This document shows positions 41,667 to 49,718 of a DNA stretch of 64,000 nucleotides, piece after piece. Both the position numbers and the translations under genes were made by a program. The stretch is from AC-32 sp036522595. Lineage in GTDB: Bacteria > Actinomycetota > Thermoleophilia > Gaiellales > Gaiellaceae. The stretch lies in NCBI GenBank assembly GCA_036522595.1, contig DATDFL010000288.1:11633-75632 (forward strand), read 5' to 3'. A model generated the notes under the pieces. That model was given only the letters and a program-made list of their open reading frames with translations. It ran no database searches and was not told the origin of the DNA. Each line of letters starts with the position of its first letter. Within the stretch, counting starts at the first letter, position 1.

Positions 41667-43710
41667 CACCGGCGCGCGCGCTCGTAGGCCCGGCTCCAAC
41701 CGCTTCCTGCCGCCCGACCCGCGCGTCGAGGAGCCGTACCGCTTCACGCCGCAGCTCGCCCTGAGGCTCGGGATCCTCGGCGCCGTTGCGCTGGTCGCGT
41801 TCGGGATCCTCTTCTTCCGGCTCTGGGCGCTGCAGGTGCTCTCGGGCCCGCAGTACCTGCAGGCGGCGCTCGACAACCAGGTGCGCTCGGTCCGCATCGA
41901 GGCGCAGCGCGGCGAGATCCTCGACCGGAACGGCGTGCCGCTGGTCGCGACCGTGCCGGGCACGGCCGTCCAGCTCTGGCCCTCCGACATGGCCAAGAGC
42001 TCCTGGCACGCGCAGCGCGACGAGCTCCGGCGGCTCTCGCGGGTGCTCAAGGTCCCGGTTCGCCAGATGCTGGCCGACATGAGCAAGCACAAGGGCGACC
42101 CCGTGACGCCGGTCGTCGTGCGGGAATCGGTCAACCGCGACGCGCCGATCCTCTACCTGAGCGAGCATGCGGAGGAGTTCCCGGGTGTGCAGATCGTGCA
42201 CACGTACCTGCGGAGCTACCCGCAGGGCACGCTGGCCGCCCAGCTGCTCGGCTACGTCTCGGAGATCTCGCCCCCGCAGCTCAAAGACCTCCAGCGCAAG
42301 GGTTACGAGCCCGGCGACAAGATCGGCCAGGCCGGGCTCGAGGCGACCTACGACTCGTACTTGCGCGGGCGGCCCGGCCTGAAGCAGCTGCGCGTCGACT
42401 CGCTCGGCCGCGCGCGGAGCCAGCTCGTCCTCAAGCGCGACCCGGCACCAGGCGAGTCGATCCAGACGACGCTCGACATCAAGCTGCAGCGCGTCGCCCA
42501 GCAGGCGATCCAGGACGGGATCCAGCTCGCGCGGAACAACCATCACTGGGCCGCCAATGCCGGCTCGATCGTCGCCCTGAACCCGAACGACGGCTCGGTC
42601 CTCGCCATGGCGTCCTACCCGAGCTACAACCCCGCGGTCTACACAGGCCAGGTGACGACGAAGCGCCTTGCCTCCTACGGCCTGACGCCGTCGACCGCCG
42701 AGGCGCACAACTACCCATCGCTGAACCGCGCGATCAGCGGCCTCTATCCGGCCGGCTCGACCTTCAAGCCCGTCACGGCCCTGGCCGCGCTGCAGACGCA
42801 CACCATCTCTCCGTCGACGGTGCTCGAGTGCACGGGCTCATACACCGTCTACAAAAGCGACGGGACGGTTGCCCAGGTCTTCCACAACGTCGACCCCGGG
42901 GCTTTCGAGGCGATGACGCTCCCGACCGCGCTCGGCCAGTCGTGCGACACCTGGTTCTACCAGGTGGGCGACATGTTCTACAACGCGCCCCCGAGCGCAG
43001 GCCATCCGTTGCAGGCCTGGGCAGCGCGGTTCGGCATCGGGCACAAGACCGGCCTCGATGTCGGCCCGGAGTCGGCGGGATTGCTCCCGACCCCCGAGTG
43101 GCGCCACCAGCGGTTCACGGCGAAGACCGATCCGCGCAACTGGCAGATCGACCGCCTCTGGAAGCCTGGTGACTCGATCCAGCTCGCGATCGGCCAGAAG
43201 GACCTGCTCGTGACGCCGCTGCAGATGACGCGCTTCTACGCGCTGCTCGCGAACGGCGGCAAGCTCGTCAAGCCGCATCTCGTCGAGGACGTCCAGGAGG
43301 GCGGCGGCGGGCGTTCCGCGCCGCGGGTCGTTCACCGCTTCACGGCTCCGGCGCCGGTCTCGGTCGGGCTCGACCCGAGCAACCTCGCGGTCGTGCAGGA
43401 CGGGCTCTACCAGGCGACCCACGCTTCCTACGGAACCGCCTACAACGTGTTCGGCAACTACCCCATCCCGATCGCCGGCAAGACCGGGACGGCGCAGAAG
43501 ATCGTCAGCATCCCGGGCGCGGGTTTCCTCGGTGAGCAGGATCAGTCCTGGTGGTGCGGCTACGGCCCGGTGAACGAGCCAGAGCCGCCGCAGATCGTCG
43601 TGTGCGCGCTGATCGAGAACGGCGGCTTCGGCGCCGAGGCGGCCGCTCCCGCAGCGCTGCAGGTCTTCAAGCAGTTCTTCAGGGAGCAGGGAGGCGCTGC
43701 GGGCGGATGA
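41659..43710 (+). CDS. mrdA: Penicillin-binding protein 2, elongasome transpeptidase
   Basis: The 683-residue protein starts at TTG 41659 after GGGAGG and overlaps mreD by 8 bases. A single N-terminal membrane helix (about 35-58) is followed by the PBP dimerisation domain with RIEAQRGEILDRNGVPL and the transpeptidase domain: active-site Ser367-T-F-K370 in YPAGSTFKP, the second motif as S-C-D in GQSCDTWFYQVG, and KTG in AGKTGTAQK. It cross-links lateral-wall peptidoglycan together with RodA, whose gene overlaps by ATGA. Confidence 0.96.
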   Translation: MASTGARARRPGSNRFLPPDPRVEEPYRFTPQLALRLGILGAVALVAFGILFFRLWALQVLSGPQYLQAALDNQVRSVRIEAQRGEILDRNGVPLVATVPGTAVQLWPSDMAKSSWHAQRDELRRLSRVLKVPVRQMLADMSKHKGDPVTPVVVRESVNRDAPILYLSEHAEEFPGVQIVHTYLRSYPQGTLAAQLLGYVSEISPPQLKDLQRKGYEPGDKIGQAGLEATYDSYLRGRPGLKQLRVDSLGRARSQLVLKRDPAPGESIQTTLDIKLQRVAQQAIQDGIQLARNNHHWAANAGSIVALNPNDGSVLAMASYPSYNPAVYTGQVTTKRLASYGLTPSTAEAHNYPSLNRAISGLYPAGSTFKPVTALAALQTHTISPSTVLECTGSYTVYKSDGTVAQVFHNVDPGAFEAMTLPTALGQSCDTWFYQVGDMFYNAPPSAGHPLQAWAARFGIGHKTGLDVGPESAGLLPTPEWRHQRFTAKTDPRNWQIDRLWKPGDSIQLAIGQKDLLVTPLQMTRFYALLANGGKLVKPHLVEDVQEGGGGRSAPRVVHRFTAPAPVSVGLDPSNLAVVQDGLYQATHASYGTAYNVFGNYPIPIAGKTGTAQKIVSIPGAGFLGEQDQSWWCGYGPVNEPEPPQIVVCALIENGGFGAEAAAPAALQVFKQFFREQGGAAGG

Positions 43711-44903
43711 TCGAGGCCGTCGACACCCGCGCGCGAGGCCTGCGGCCGGTCAGGGCCGAGCGCCTCGAGATCGCCGCGTTCGTCCGGAGGCTCGACTGGA
43801 TCCTGCTCCTCGGGGTCGGCGCGCTCCTCGGATACGGGCTCTGGGCGATCGCCGGGATCACGAAGAGCGACATCGCAGGCAACCCGAACTACTACGTCGT
43901 GCGGCAGGGCGTCTACGCGGCGGTCGGGCTGCTCGGCATGACGATCGCCGTCGCGATCGACCCGGACTACTACCGCCGCTTCAAGCGCGTCATCTACGGC
44001 GGCACGCTGAGCGTGATGATGCTCGTGCTGCTGGCCGGCACGGTCTCGCGGCACTCGAAGCGCTGGCTCGACCTCGGCTTCTTCCGCTTCCAGCCGTCGG
44101 AGTTCGGGAAGCTGCTGTTCGTCCTGTTCCTCGCAGGCTTCCTCGCCGACCGGGCGAAGCGCATGAACGAGAGCAGCGTCGTGCTGCAGGCGATCGGCTT
44201 CGCCGCCGGGCCGATCCTGCTCGTCTTCGTGCAGCCGGACGTCGGCACGGCGATGGTCTACGCAGTCGCTCTCGCGGGAGTCCTGTTCGTCGCGGGGACT
44301 CGCTGGACGCATCTCGCCGCGCTGGCGACCGGCGCGCTGGTTTTGATCCTGACCGTGCTCTGGCTCCTGCCGGCCGCGGGCGTGCAGGTGCTGAAGCCCT
44401 ACCAGCAGGCGCGCTTGACGCACTTCACGCATCCGAGCGCCGATCCCTCGGGTGCGACCTTCAACGTCGCGCAGTCGATCAACGCGGTCGGTGCGGGGCG
44501 CTTCAAGGGACGCGGCGTCGCGGGGGCGACGCAGACGAACTACCACTTCCTGCCGGAGCACGCGACCGACTTCGCCTTCGCCTCGCTCGCAGAGGAGCGC
44601 GGCTTCGTGGGCGTCTCGATCCTGCTGCTGCTCTACCTGCTGGTCGTCTGGCGCGGTCTGAGGATCGTCGCGTCGGCGCGGGACGCCTTCTCGGCCATCG
44701 CGGCAGGCGGGATCGTGGTCGCGTTCCTGTTCCAGATCTTCGTCAACGTCGGCATGTCGATCGGAATCGCCCCGGTCACGGGTATCCCGCTGCCGTTCGT
44801 CTCCGTCGGCGGCTCGGCGATGATCGCCAACCTGCTCGCAATCGGCGTGCTGGAGGCGATCCACGCGCGCGGCCACGTACGCCGCCGCGGCGTCCTTCGC
44901 TGA
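43707..44903 (+). CDS. rodA: RodA, SEDS-family peptidoglycan glycosyltransferase
   Basis: The start ATG 43707 overlaps the mrdA stop. The 398-residue polytopic protein has about ten transmembrane helices and SEDS signatures: KRWLDLGFFRFQPSEFGKL, VFVQPDVGTAMVY, LPEHATDFAFASLAEERGFVG and the C-terminal TGIPLPFVSVGGSAMIANL. Genetic position after PBP2 makes it RodA rather than FtsW. It polymerises lipid II for cell elongation. Confidence 0.96.
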   Translation: MIEAVDTRARGLRPVRAERLEIAAFVRRLDWILLLGVGALLGYGLWAIAGITKSDIAGNPNYYVVRQGVYAAVGLLGMTIAVAIDPDYYRRFKRVIYGGTLSVMMLVLLAGTVSRHSKRWLDLGFFRFQPSEFGKLLFVLFLAGFLADRAKRMNESSVVLQAIGFAAGPILLVFVQPDVGTAMVYAVALAGVLFVAGTRWTHLAALATGALVLILTVLWLLPAAGVQVLKPYQQARLTHFTHPSADPSGATFNVAQSINAVGAGRFKGRGVAGATQTNYHFLPEHATDFAFASLAEERGFVGVSILLLLYLLVVWRGLRIVASARDAFSAIAAGGIVVAFLFQIFVNVGMSIGIAPVTGIPLPFVSVGGSAMIANLLAIGVLEAIHARGHVRRRGVLR

Positions 44904-44997
44904 CTTACGTGGATCCAGACGACGTCGACCCGCGCTTGATCTCGAACTCGACGAAGTTCGCTGACGAGTCAAAGCCCGCTTCCCATTCGCCGCCGGA

Positions 44998-45014
44998 GCC
45001 GGGCTTTGCCCGGC
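44998..45014 (+). terminator. GCCGGGC-TTT-GCCCGGC hairpin after rodA
   Basis: A perfect 7-pair stem with a TTT loop, 95 bases after the rodA stop, in the 230-base gap 44904-45133. Its loop and closing pairs resemble the hairpins of the 54-bp element, but the 24-base conserved part is absent. CAAAGCCCG at 44971-44979 could pair with the same arm as an alternative structure. Nothing else in the gap is recognisable. Confidence 0.5.
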
Positions 45015-45133
45015 GGGAGGCACACCAACGCTGGCTCCTTCGAGACGAGAGACAGTCGCCGGATCGTGGAACAGGGGTAGCTCGCATCCGGGTCCCCCGT
45101 GACTCCGTCCGGAGGCGGTCCTACGCTTCCGCC

Positions 45134-45331
45134 ATGGCACCCAGACGTGAAGCCGAGGAGCTGCTGCTGATCGAGGAGGCCGACGCCTGGTTCGAGTACC
45201 TCGAAGCGACGCGCGGGCAGTCCGCGCTTCGGTACGGCGAGGTCGAGCCGTGGGCCTGGGCCCGCCTCTCCCAGCGGCTGCGAGCGGTCAGAGCAAAGCG
45301 CGCCAGGCTGCGGCCCGCGGCTGCCGCGTAG
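45134..45331 (+). CDS. Small hypothetical protein
   Basis: From ATG 45134 the 65-residue product is helical and charged, with Trp/Tyr (ADAWFEYLEATRGQSALRYGEVEPWAWARL) and a basic C-terminus (RLRAVRAKRARLRP). Codon bias fits coding. No family recognised; the basic tail next to the RNase E/G gene may hint at nucleic-acid binding, but that is speculation. Confidence 0.68.
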   Translation: MAPRREAEELLLIEEADAWFEYLEATRGQSALRYGEVEPWAWARLSQRLRAVRAKRARLRPAAAA

Positions 45332-45353
45332 TCGTGTCGGCACCTCAGGTTGC

Positions 45354-45436
45354 TAGCCTGTGGGTGTGACCGAGTTTGCTTTCAACCTGCTGCGCGCGCT
45401 CCATCCGACTCGGGATGAACGCAGCGCGCGCGCTAC
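45354..45436 (+). promoter_or_regulatory. Promoter and structured leader of the RNase E/G gene
   Basis: TAGCCT at 45354-45359 is a candidate -10 box. The predicted leader contains a nested hairpin: CTGCG (45390-45394) with CGCAG (45420-45424), and inside it CATCC (45402-45406) with GGATG (45413-45417), followed by AAGGAGA and the TTG start. In enterobacteria the rne leader mediates autoregulation; a similar role here is only inference. Confidence 0.4.
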
Positions 45437-45454
45437 CGACCAAGGAGATTCCAC

Positions 45455-47989
45455 TTGCTTCGATTGTTCCGACGGCGCAAGCCGTCCCGTGACGAGCGCG
45501 CCGCCCAGCCGAGCGCGCCGCCTACCCCGACCCAGCCCGTAACGACCAAGCCCGCCACGCAGGCGGGCGCAACCGAGACCTCACCAGCACGCAAGCGTCG
45601 ACGGCGCGGAAGCCGTGGCGGTCGAAACCGCAAGCGCCCGGCCGGTGCCGCGACGCAAACCCAGCCCGAGCAGCCCACGGCCAAGGCAGAGACGAAGCCC
45701 GAGCGGAAGTCGGCCGAGCGAAAGCCGGCCGAGCGCAAGCAACGGCAACCGCGCCGAAAGCCGCCGCCGCGCCGCCCGCCGCTCCCACCCGCGAAGCGCG
45801 AGCTCCTGATCTCCGTCGACGTCGGCGAGCAGCGCGTCGCCGTGCTCGAGGACGACCGCGTCGCCGAGGCCTACCTCGAGCGGCCGGAGCGCCGCTCGAT
45901 CGCGGGGAACATCTACCTGGGCAGCGTCGACAACGTCCTGCCCGGGATGGAGGCGGCGTTCATCGAGATCGGCCTCGAGAAGAACGGCTTCCTGTACGTG
46001 GACGAGGTGGTCGTCCCCGAGCTCGAGGGGCGCTCCCACGGGCGCAAGATCCAGGACCTGCTGAGCCGCGGCCAGCAGGTGCTCGTCCAGGCGGTCAAGG
46101 ATCCGATGAAGTCGAAGGGCGCGCGGCTGACCACGGAGATCTCGCTGCCGGGCCGCTTCGTCGTCTTCGTCCCGAGCGGCGAGGGCCTCGGCGTCTCGCG
46201 CCGGCTCGAGGACGCCGAGCGAACGCGCCTACGGGACATCCTCAAGAACCTCGACGTGAAGAAGGGCGGCGTGATCGTCCGCACCGCGGCCGAGGGCGCT
46301 TCCGCCGAGGACATCGAGCGCGACCTCGTCTTCCTGCAGCGCCTCTGGAAGACGATCGAGACGCGTGCGAAAAGCGCCAAGGCACCCGCTCTCGTCTACC
46401 AGGAGTCCGAGCTCCCGCTCCGTGTCGTGCGCGACCTCTTCACGGACGACTTCGAGAAGGCGGTGGTCGACCAGGAGCGCACCTTCAAGCGCATCGTCGG
46501 GTACCTGAAGAAGACCTCGCCGCACATGGTCGAGCGCGTCCAGCGCCACCGCGAGAAGACGCCGCTGATGGAGGCGCGCGGAGTCGACGAGGAGATCCGC
46601 TCCACGCTCTCCCGACGCGTCGACCTGCCGTCCGGCGGCTACCTCGTCTTCGACTACGCCGAGGCGTTCACGGTGATCGACGTCAACACGGGCCGCTTCG
46701 TCGGCTCGCGCGGCAAGTCGGCAGGCGGGCGGCTCGAGGACACGATCACGAAGAACAACCTCGAGGCGGTCAAGGAGGTCGTCCGCCAGCTGCGGCTGCG
46801 CGACATCGGCGGGATCATCGTCATCGACTTCATCGACATGGCGAACCCGAAGAACCGCGCGACGGTGGAGGAGGCGCTGAAGACCGAGCTCGAGCGCGAC
46901 CGGACGAAGACCTACGTCGTCGAGATCTCGCCGCTCGGCCTCGTCGAGATGACGCGCCAGAACGTCACCGACGGGCCGCGCGAGATCCTGACGCGCAAGT
47001 GCACGATCTGCGGCGGCGACGGGGTCGTGCTCTCGGAGGCGTCGGCCGCGGTCGACGCTGAGCGTCATCTGCGCGAGCTCGCGGCCAGCGCGCCGCGCAC
47101 GAAGGCGTTCAAGGTCGAGCTCAACGCCAAGGTCGCGAGCATCCTGATCGGCCCGGGCGCCGCTCGCCTTGCGGACATCGAAGAGGAGACGAAGCGGCGG
47201 TTCCTGGTCGAGTCGCGCGAGGACGCGCCGACCAACCACTTCGAGGTGCTCGGCAAGGGCACCTTCGAGAGCCTCGCGCCGGAAGGCGCGGCCCGGGAGG
47301 GCAAGCAATTCGACCTGAAGCTCGTCGAGGTCGGCCTGCACGACCTGAACGCCGGAGTCGGCTCGCTGGACGGGCTGGCCGTCTGCGTCGGCGGCGGCGC
47401 CAAGCTCGTCGGCAAGAAGGCGAAGGTGCGGATCGAACGCGTGGTCAACGGCACCGCCTACGCGACTCTCGTCGGAGGCGCCAAGGCTCCCGAGGCGCCG
47501 ATCACCGCGGAGGGTGAGGCCGAGAAGCCGACCCGCAAGCCTCCTGCGCGGAAGGGCAAGACGGCCGTGAAGGAGCCGGACGCAGTCGAAGAGGAAACCG
47601 TCGACGCCGATGCCGAAGCCGAGGCCGAGGCCGAAGCGCAGGCCGAAGCCGAGGCCGAGGCCGAAGAGACCGCGGCGCCCGGGGAAGCGACGCCCAAGAA
47701 GAAGACGCGCCGAGGCTCGCGCGGAGGCCGCCGCCGGAAGAAGAAGCCTGCCACTGCGACTGCCGCGGAGACGAACGGCGAGGCCCCGAAGATCCATCTT
47801 CCGGACCCTGGCCTCGGCCGCGAGGAGCCGGAGCCGGAGCCAGAGCCAGAGCCGGAGCCCAAAGCCGAGGCTGTCGCCCAGGACGGTGCCGAGGCGCCGA
47901 AGCCCAAAAAGAAGACGCGCCGAGGCTCGCGCGGAGGGCGCCGCCGGAAGAAGAAGCCGGCGGAGACGAGCTCAACGCCGTCCGAGTAA
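45455..47989 (+). CDS. rne: Ribonuclease E/G with basic and acidic flanking regions
   Basis: The 844-residue protein starts at TTG 45455 after AAGGAGA. A basic, proline-rich N-terminal extension (1-115) precedes the S1 domain (AGNIYLGSVDNVLPGMEAAFIEIG), RNase H-like and DNase I-like subdomains with catalytic Asp409 (FTVIDVNTG) and Asp458 (IIVIDFID), and the zinc-link Cys516-T-I-C519. After the core comes a TRAM-like domain (about 625-675), then a low-complexity tail with acidic EA/EP repeats. Three basic modules of the form RRGSRGGR lie at about 48-61, 748-765 and 817-835. It is the main mRNA/rRNA endonuclease. Confidence 0.95.
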   Translation: MLRLFRRRKPSRDERAAQPSAPPTPTQPVTTKPATQAGATETSPARKRRRRGSRGGRNRKRPAGAATQTQPEQPTAKAETKPERKSAERKPAERKQRQPRRKPPPRRPPLPPAKRELLISVDVGEQRVAVLEDDRVAEAYLERPERRSIAGNIYLGSVDNVLPGMEAAFIEIGLEKNGFLYVDEVVVPELEGRSHGRKIQDLLSRGQQVLVQAVKDPMKSKGARLTTEISLPGRFVVFVPSGEGLGVSRRLEDAERTRLRDILKNLDVKKGGVIVRTAAEGASAEDIERDLVFLQRLWKTIETRAKSAKAPALVYQESELPLRVVRDLFTDDFEKAVVDQERTFKRIVGYLKKTSPHMVERVQRHREKTPLMEARGVDEEIRSTLSRRVDLPSGGYLVFDYAEAFTVIDVNTGRFVGSRGKSAGGRLEDTITKNNLEAVKEVVRQLRLRDIGGIIVIDFIDMANPKNRATVEEALKTELERDRTKTYVVEISPLGLVEMTRQNVTDGPREILTRKCTICGGDGVVLSEASAAVDAERHLRELAASAPRTKAFKVELNAKVASILIGPGAARLADIEEETKRRFLVESREDAPTNHFEVLGKGTFESLAPEGAAREGKQFDLKLVEVGLHDLNAGVGSLDGLAVCVGGGAKLVGKKAKVRIERVVNGTAYATLVGGAKAPEAPITAEGEAEKPTRKPPARKGKTAVKEPDAVEEETVDADAEAEAEAEAQAEAEAEAEETAAPGEATPKKKTRRGSRGGRRRKKKPATATAAETNGEAPKIHLPDPGLGREEPEPEPEPEPEPKAEAVAQDGAEAPKPKKKTRRGSRGGRRRKKKPAETSSTPSE
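47693..47748 (+). repeat. Direct repeat in the RNase E/G tail, copy 1
   Basis: A 56-base segment encoding PKKKTRRGSRGGRRRKKK, nearly identical at the DNA level to 47903-47958 (two or three silent differences), separated by an acidic stretch. Confidence 0.85.
47903..47958 (+). repeat. Direct repeat in the RNase E/G tail, copy 2
   Basis: Second copy of the basic RRGSRGGRRR module, ending just before the stop codon. The close DNA match suggests recent duplication or gene conversion. Confidence 0.85.
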
Positions 47990-48883
47990 CGGCCTGCGCG
48001 CCAGGAACGCGGCGTAGACCACCCCCGCCGCGAGCAGCATCGCGGCCCAGGCGAGCGAGAGGCTCGGCTGCAGCACATCGGGCACTTCCCAGCTCGTCCA
48101 GCCGCGCTTCACGACCTGCTCGATCCAGAGGTCGTTGACCATGTTGGTCAGCGCGTAGACGAGCATCAGCGAGAGGATCGCGGCCGTCAGCGTCCGCAGC
48201 CGGCGCATGCCGCCGAGCAGGCGCGAGAGCAGCAGCGCCGTCGTGGCCAGCAGGAACCCGTCCAGGCCGTGGTGGTGGCCGTAATGGACTGCCGCATGAA
48301 GGTCACCTGACCCGGGCTCGGGCTTGATCACGCCGGTCTGGAAGAACCAGCCGAAGAACGGCACGCCATCCAGGTGGAAGCCCATCTCCGCGGCGATGTA
48401 CGGCGTGGCCCAGAAGAGCACGACCAGCCAGAGGGCCAACCGCGCTCGGTCGCCGGTTCGGCTCGTCCGCACGCGCTCGGGCCTTCCGCGGGCGCTCGCC
48501 CACGCGGTGAGCGCGACCGCCAGCGCGACGCCGATCACGGGGAGCACGTTCGTCCACTTCGGGTCGAGGTGGCTCGGGGTCTGCACGAACGCCACCGTGG
48601 CGCAGAACCCCGCCGCGACGAGGGCGAGGAGGTCTGCGCGCCGTTCCTCCAGCCGGTCGGCGACGACAGGCAGGACGCCCAGGGCCGCGACCGCGGGCGA
48701 GAAGCCGACGAACACGAGCGCTCGCCCGATCCCGCCGACGAAGCCCGAGTTGTGCACCTTCCAGAGCTCGGCCGGCGGGATGCGCCAGTAGGTCTCGAAG
48801 ACGGCGACCGTGGCGAGCGCGCAAAGCAGCCAGACGAGCCAGATACCCCGCAAACCCGCTCTTTGCGACCGGCGTGCGATCAC
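47972..48883 (-). CDS. Polytopic membrane protein of unknown function
   Basis: From GTG 48883 the 303-residue product has about eight transmembrane helices, with a His-rich loop (HAAVHYGHHHGLDGFLL) and a Trp-rich extracytoplasmic loop near the N-terminus (YWRIPPAELWKVHNSGF). I do not recognise the family; the His cluster could bind metal or heme. Its last 18 bases overlap the end of the RNase E/G gene. Its start lies inside the rplU promoter region. Confidence 0.78.
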   Translation of the reverse strand: MIARRSQRAGLRGIWLVWLLCALATVAVFETYWRIPPAELWKVHNSGFVGGIGRALVFVGFSPAVAALGVLPVVADRLEERRADLLALVAAGFCATVAFVQTPSHLDPKWTNVLPVIGVALAVALTAWASARGRPERVRTSRTGDRARLALWLVVLFWATPYIAAEMGFHLDGVPFFGWFFQTGVIKPEPGSGDLHAAVHYGHHHGLDGFLLATTALLLSRLLGGMRRLRTLTAAILSLMLVYALTNMVNDLWIEQVVKRGWTSWEVPDVLQPSLSLAWAAMLLAAGVVYAAFLARRPLLGRR

Positions 48884-48892
48884 CGCTACACT
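48863..48892 (+). promoter_or_regulatory. Promoter of rplU-rpmA (TTGCGA-N18-TACACT)
   Basis: TTGCGA at 48863-48868 and TACACT at 48887-48892 are 18 bases apart. The expected transcript starts near 48899 and has a leader of about 30 bases containing the hairpin GCGGGC/GCCCGC (48901-48917) before the ATG at 48929. Confidence 0.65.
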
Positions 48893-48928
48893 GCTTCCTC
48901 GCGGGCGACATGCCCGCGTTTCGGTGCC

Positions 48929-49459
48929 ATGGCTGGCTACGCGATCATCTCACTCGGCGGCAAGCAGTACCGCGTCCAGGAGGGCGAGCGGCTGCTGGTG
49001 GACCGCGTAGCGACCGAGGAGGGCAAGACCTTCCATCCGGAAGTGCTGCTGCTCGGCGGCGACGGCAAGTTCGAGCTCGCGCCCAAGGGCACGCCCGTGA
49101 CGCTGAAGGTCGTCGGCTCCACGCTTGGGAAAAAGGTCACGATCGGGAAGTACAAGCCGAAGTCGGGCTACCGCCGCAAGACGGGTTTCCGCGCGAAGCT
49201 CTCGCAGATCGAGGTTCAGACGATCGGCGGCAAGAAGGCTGCTGCTCCCAAGAAGGAGGCCCCCGCGAAGAAGGAGGAGGCCGCGGAGGCACCGTCGAAG
49301 CTGCCGGCCGGCTACGCGGACATGACCGTCAAGGACATCACCGCGAACGCCGAAAAGTGGTCAGCGGACGAAGTGGCTGCGGCACTCGAGTACGAGCAGG
49401 CGCACGCCAAGCGCAAGGGCGCGCTGGGCGCGCTCGAGGCGCAGGAGAAAGAGGACTAG
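48929..49459 (+). CDS. rplU: 50S ribosomal protein L21 with C-terminal extension
   Basis: The first about 103 residues are standard L21 (YAIISLGGKQYRVQEGERL, KVVGSTLGKKVTIGKYKPKSGYRRKTGFR). A further 70 residues follow: a Lys/Ala/Glu linker (about 104-128) and a helical module (DMTVKDITANAEKWSADEV ... YEQAHAKRKGALGALE). The start is ATG 48929. L21 binds 23S rRNA and lies next to L27 as usual. C-terminal extensions occur in some actinobacterial L21 proteins; their role is unknown. Confidence 0.96.
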   Translation: MAGYAIISLGGKQYRVQEGERLLVDRVATEEGKTFHPEVLLLGGDGKFELAPKGTPVTLKVVGSTLGKKVTIGKYKPKSGYRRKTGFRAKLSQIEVQTIGGKKAAAPKKEAPAKKEEAAEAPSKLPAGYADMTVKDITANAEKWSADEVAAALEYEQAHAKRKGALGALEAQEKED

Positions 49460-49714
49460 ATGGCTCACAAAAAAGGGCTCGGCTCATCCAGGAACGGGCG
49501 CGACTCAGCGCCCAAGATGCTCGGCGTCAAGATCTTCGACGGCCAGGGCGTGACCGCTGGGACGATCATCGTCCGCCAGCGCGGCACGCGCTTCCGGCCG
49601 GGGCCCGGCACCGGGATCGGCCGCGATGACACGATCTACGCCAAGCGCGACGGGCGGGTTGTTTTTCGCTCGAGCGGCGAGCGTCGGCTGATCTCCGTAG
49701 TCGAACACCAGTAG
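49460..49714 (+). CDS. rpmA: 50S ribosomal protein L27
   Basis: The 84-residue protein starts at ATG 49460, directly after the rplU stop. MAHKKGLGSSRNGRDS and GTRFRPGPGTGIGRDDT are L27 signatures. The N-terminus begins directly with AHKKG, so there is no cleavable firmicute-type leader. It reaches the peptidyl-transferase centre. Confidence 0.98.
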   Translation: MAHKKGLGSSRNGRDSAPKMLGVKIFDGQGVTAGTIIVRQRGTRFRPGPGTGIGRDDTIYAKRDGRVVFRSSGERRLISVVEHQ

Positions 49715-49718
49715 CTCG

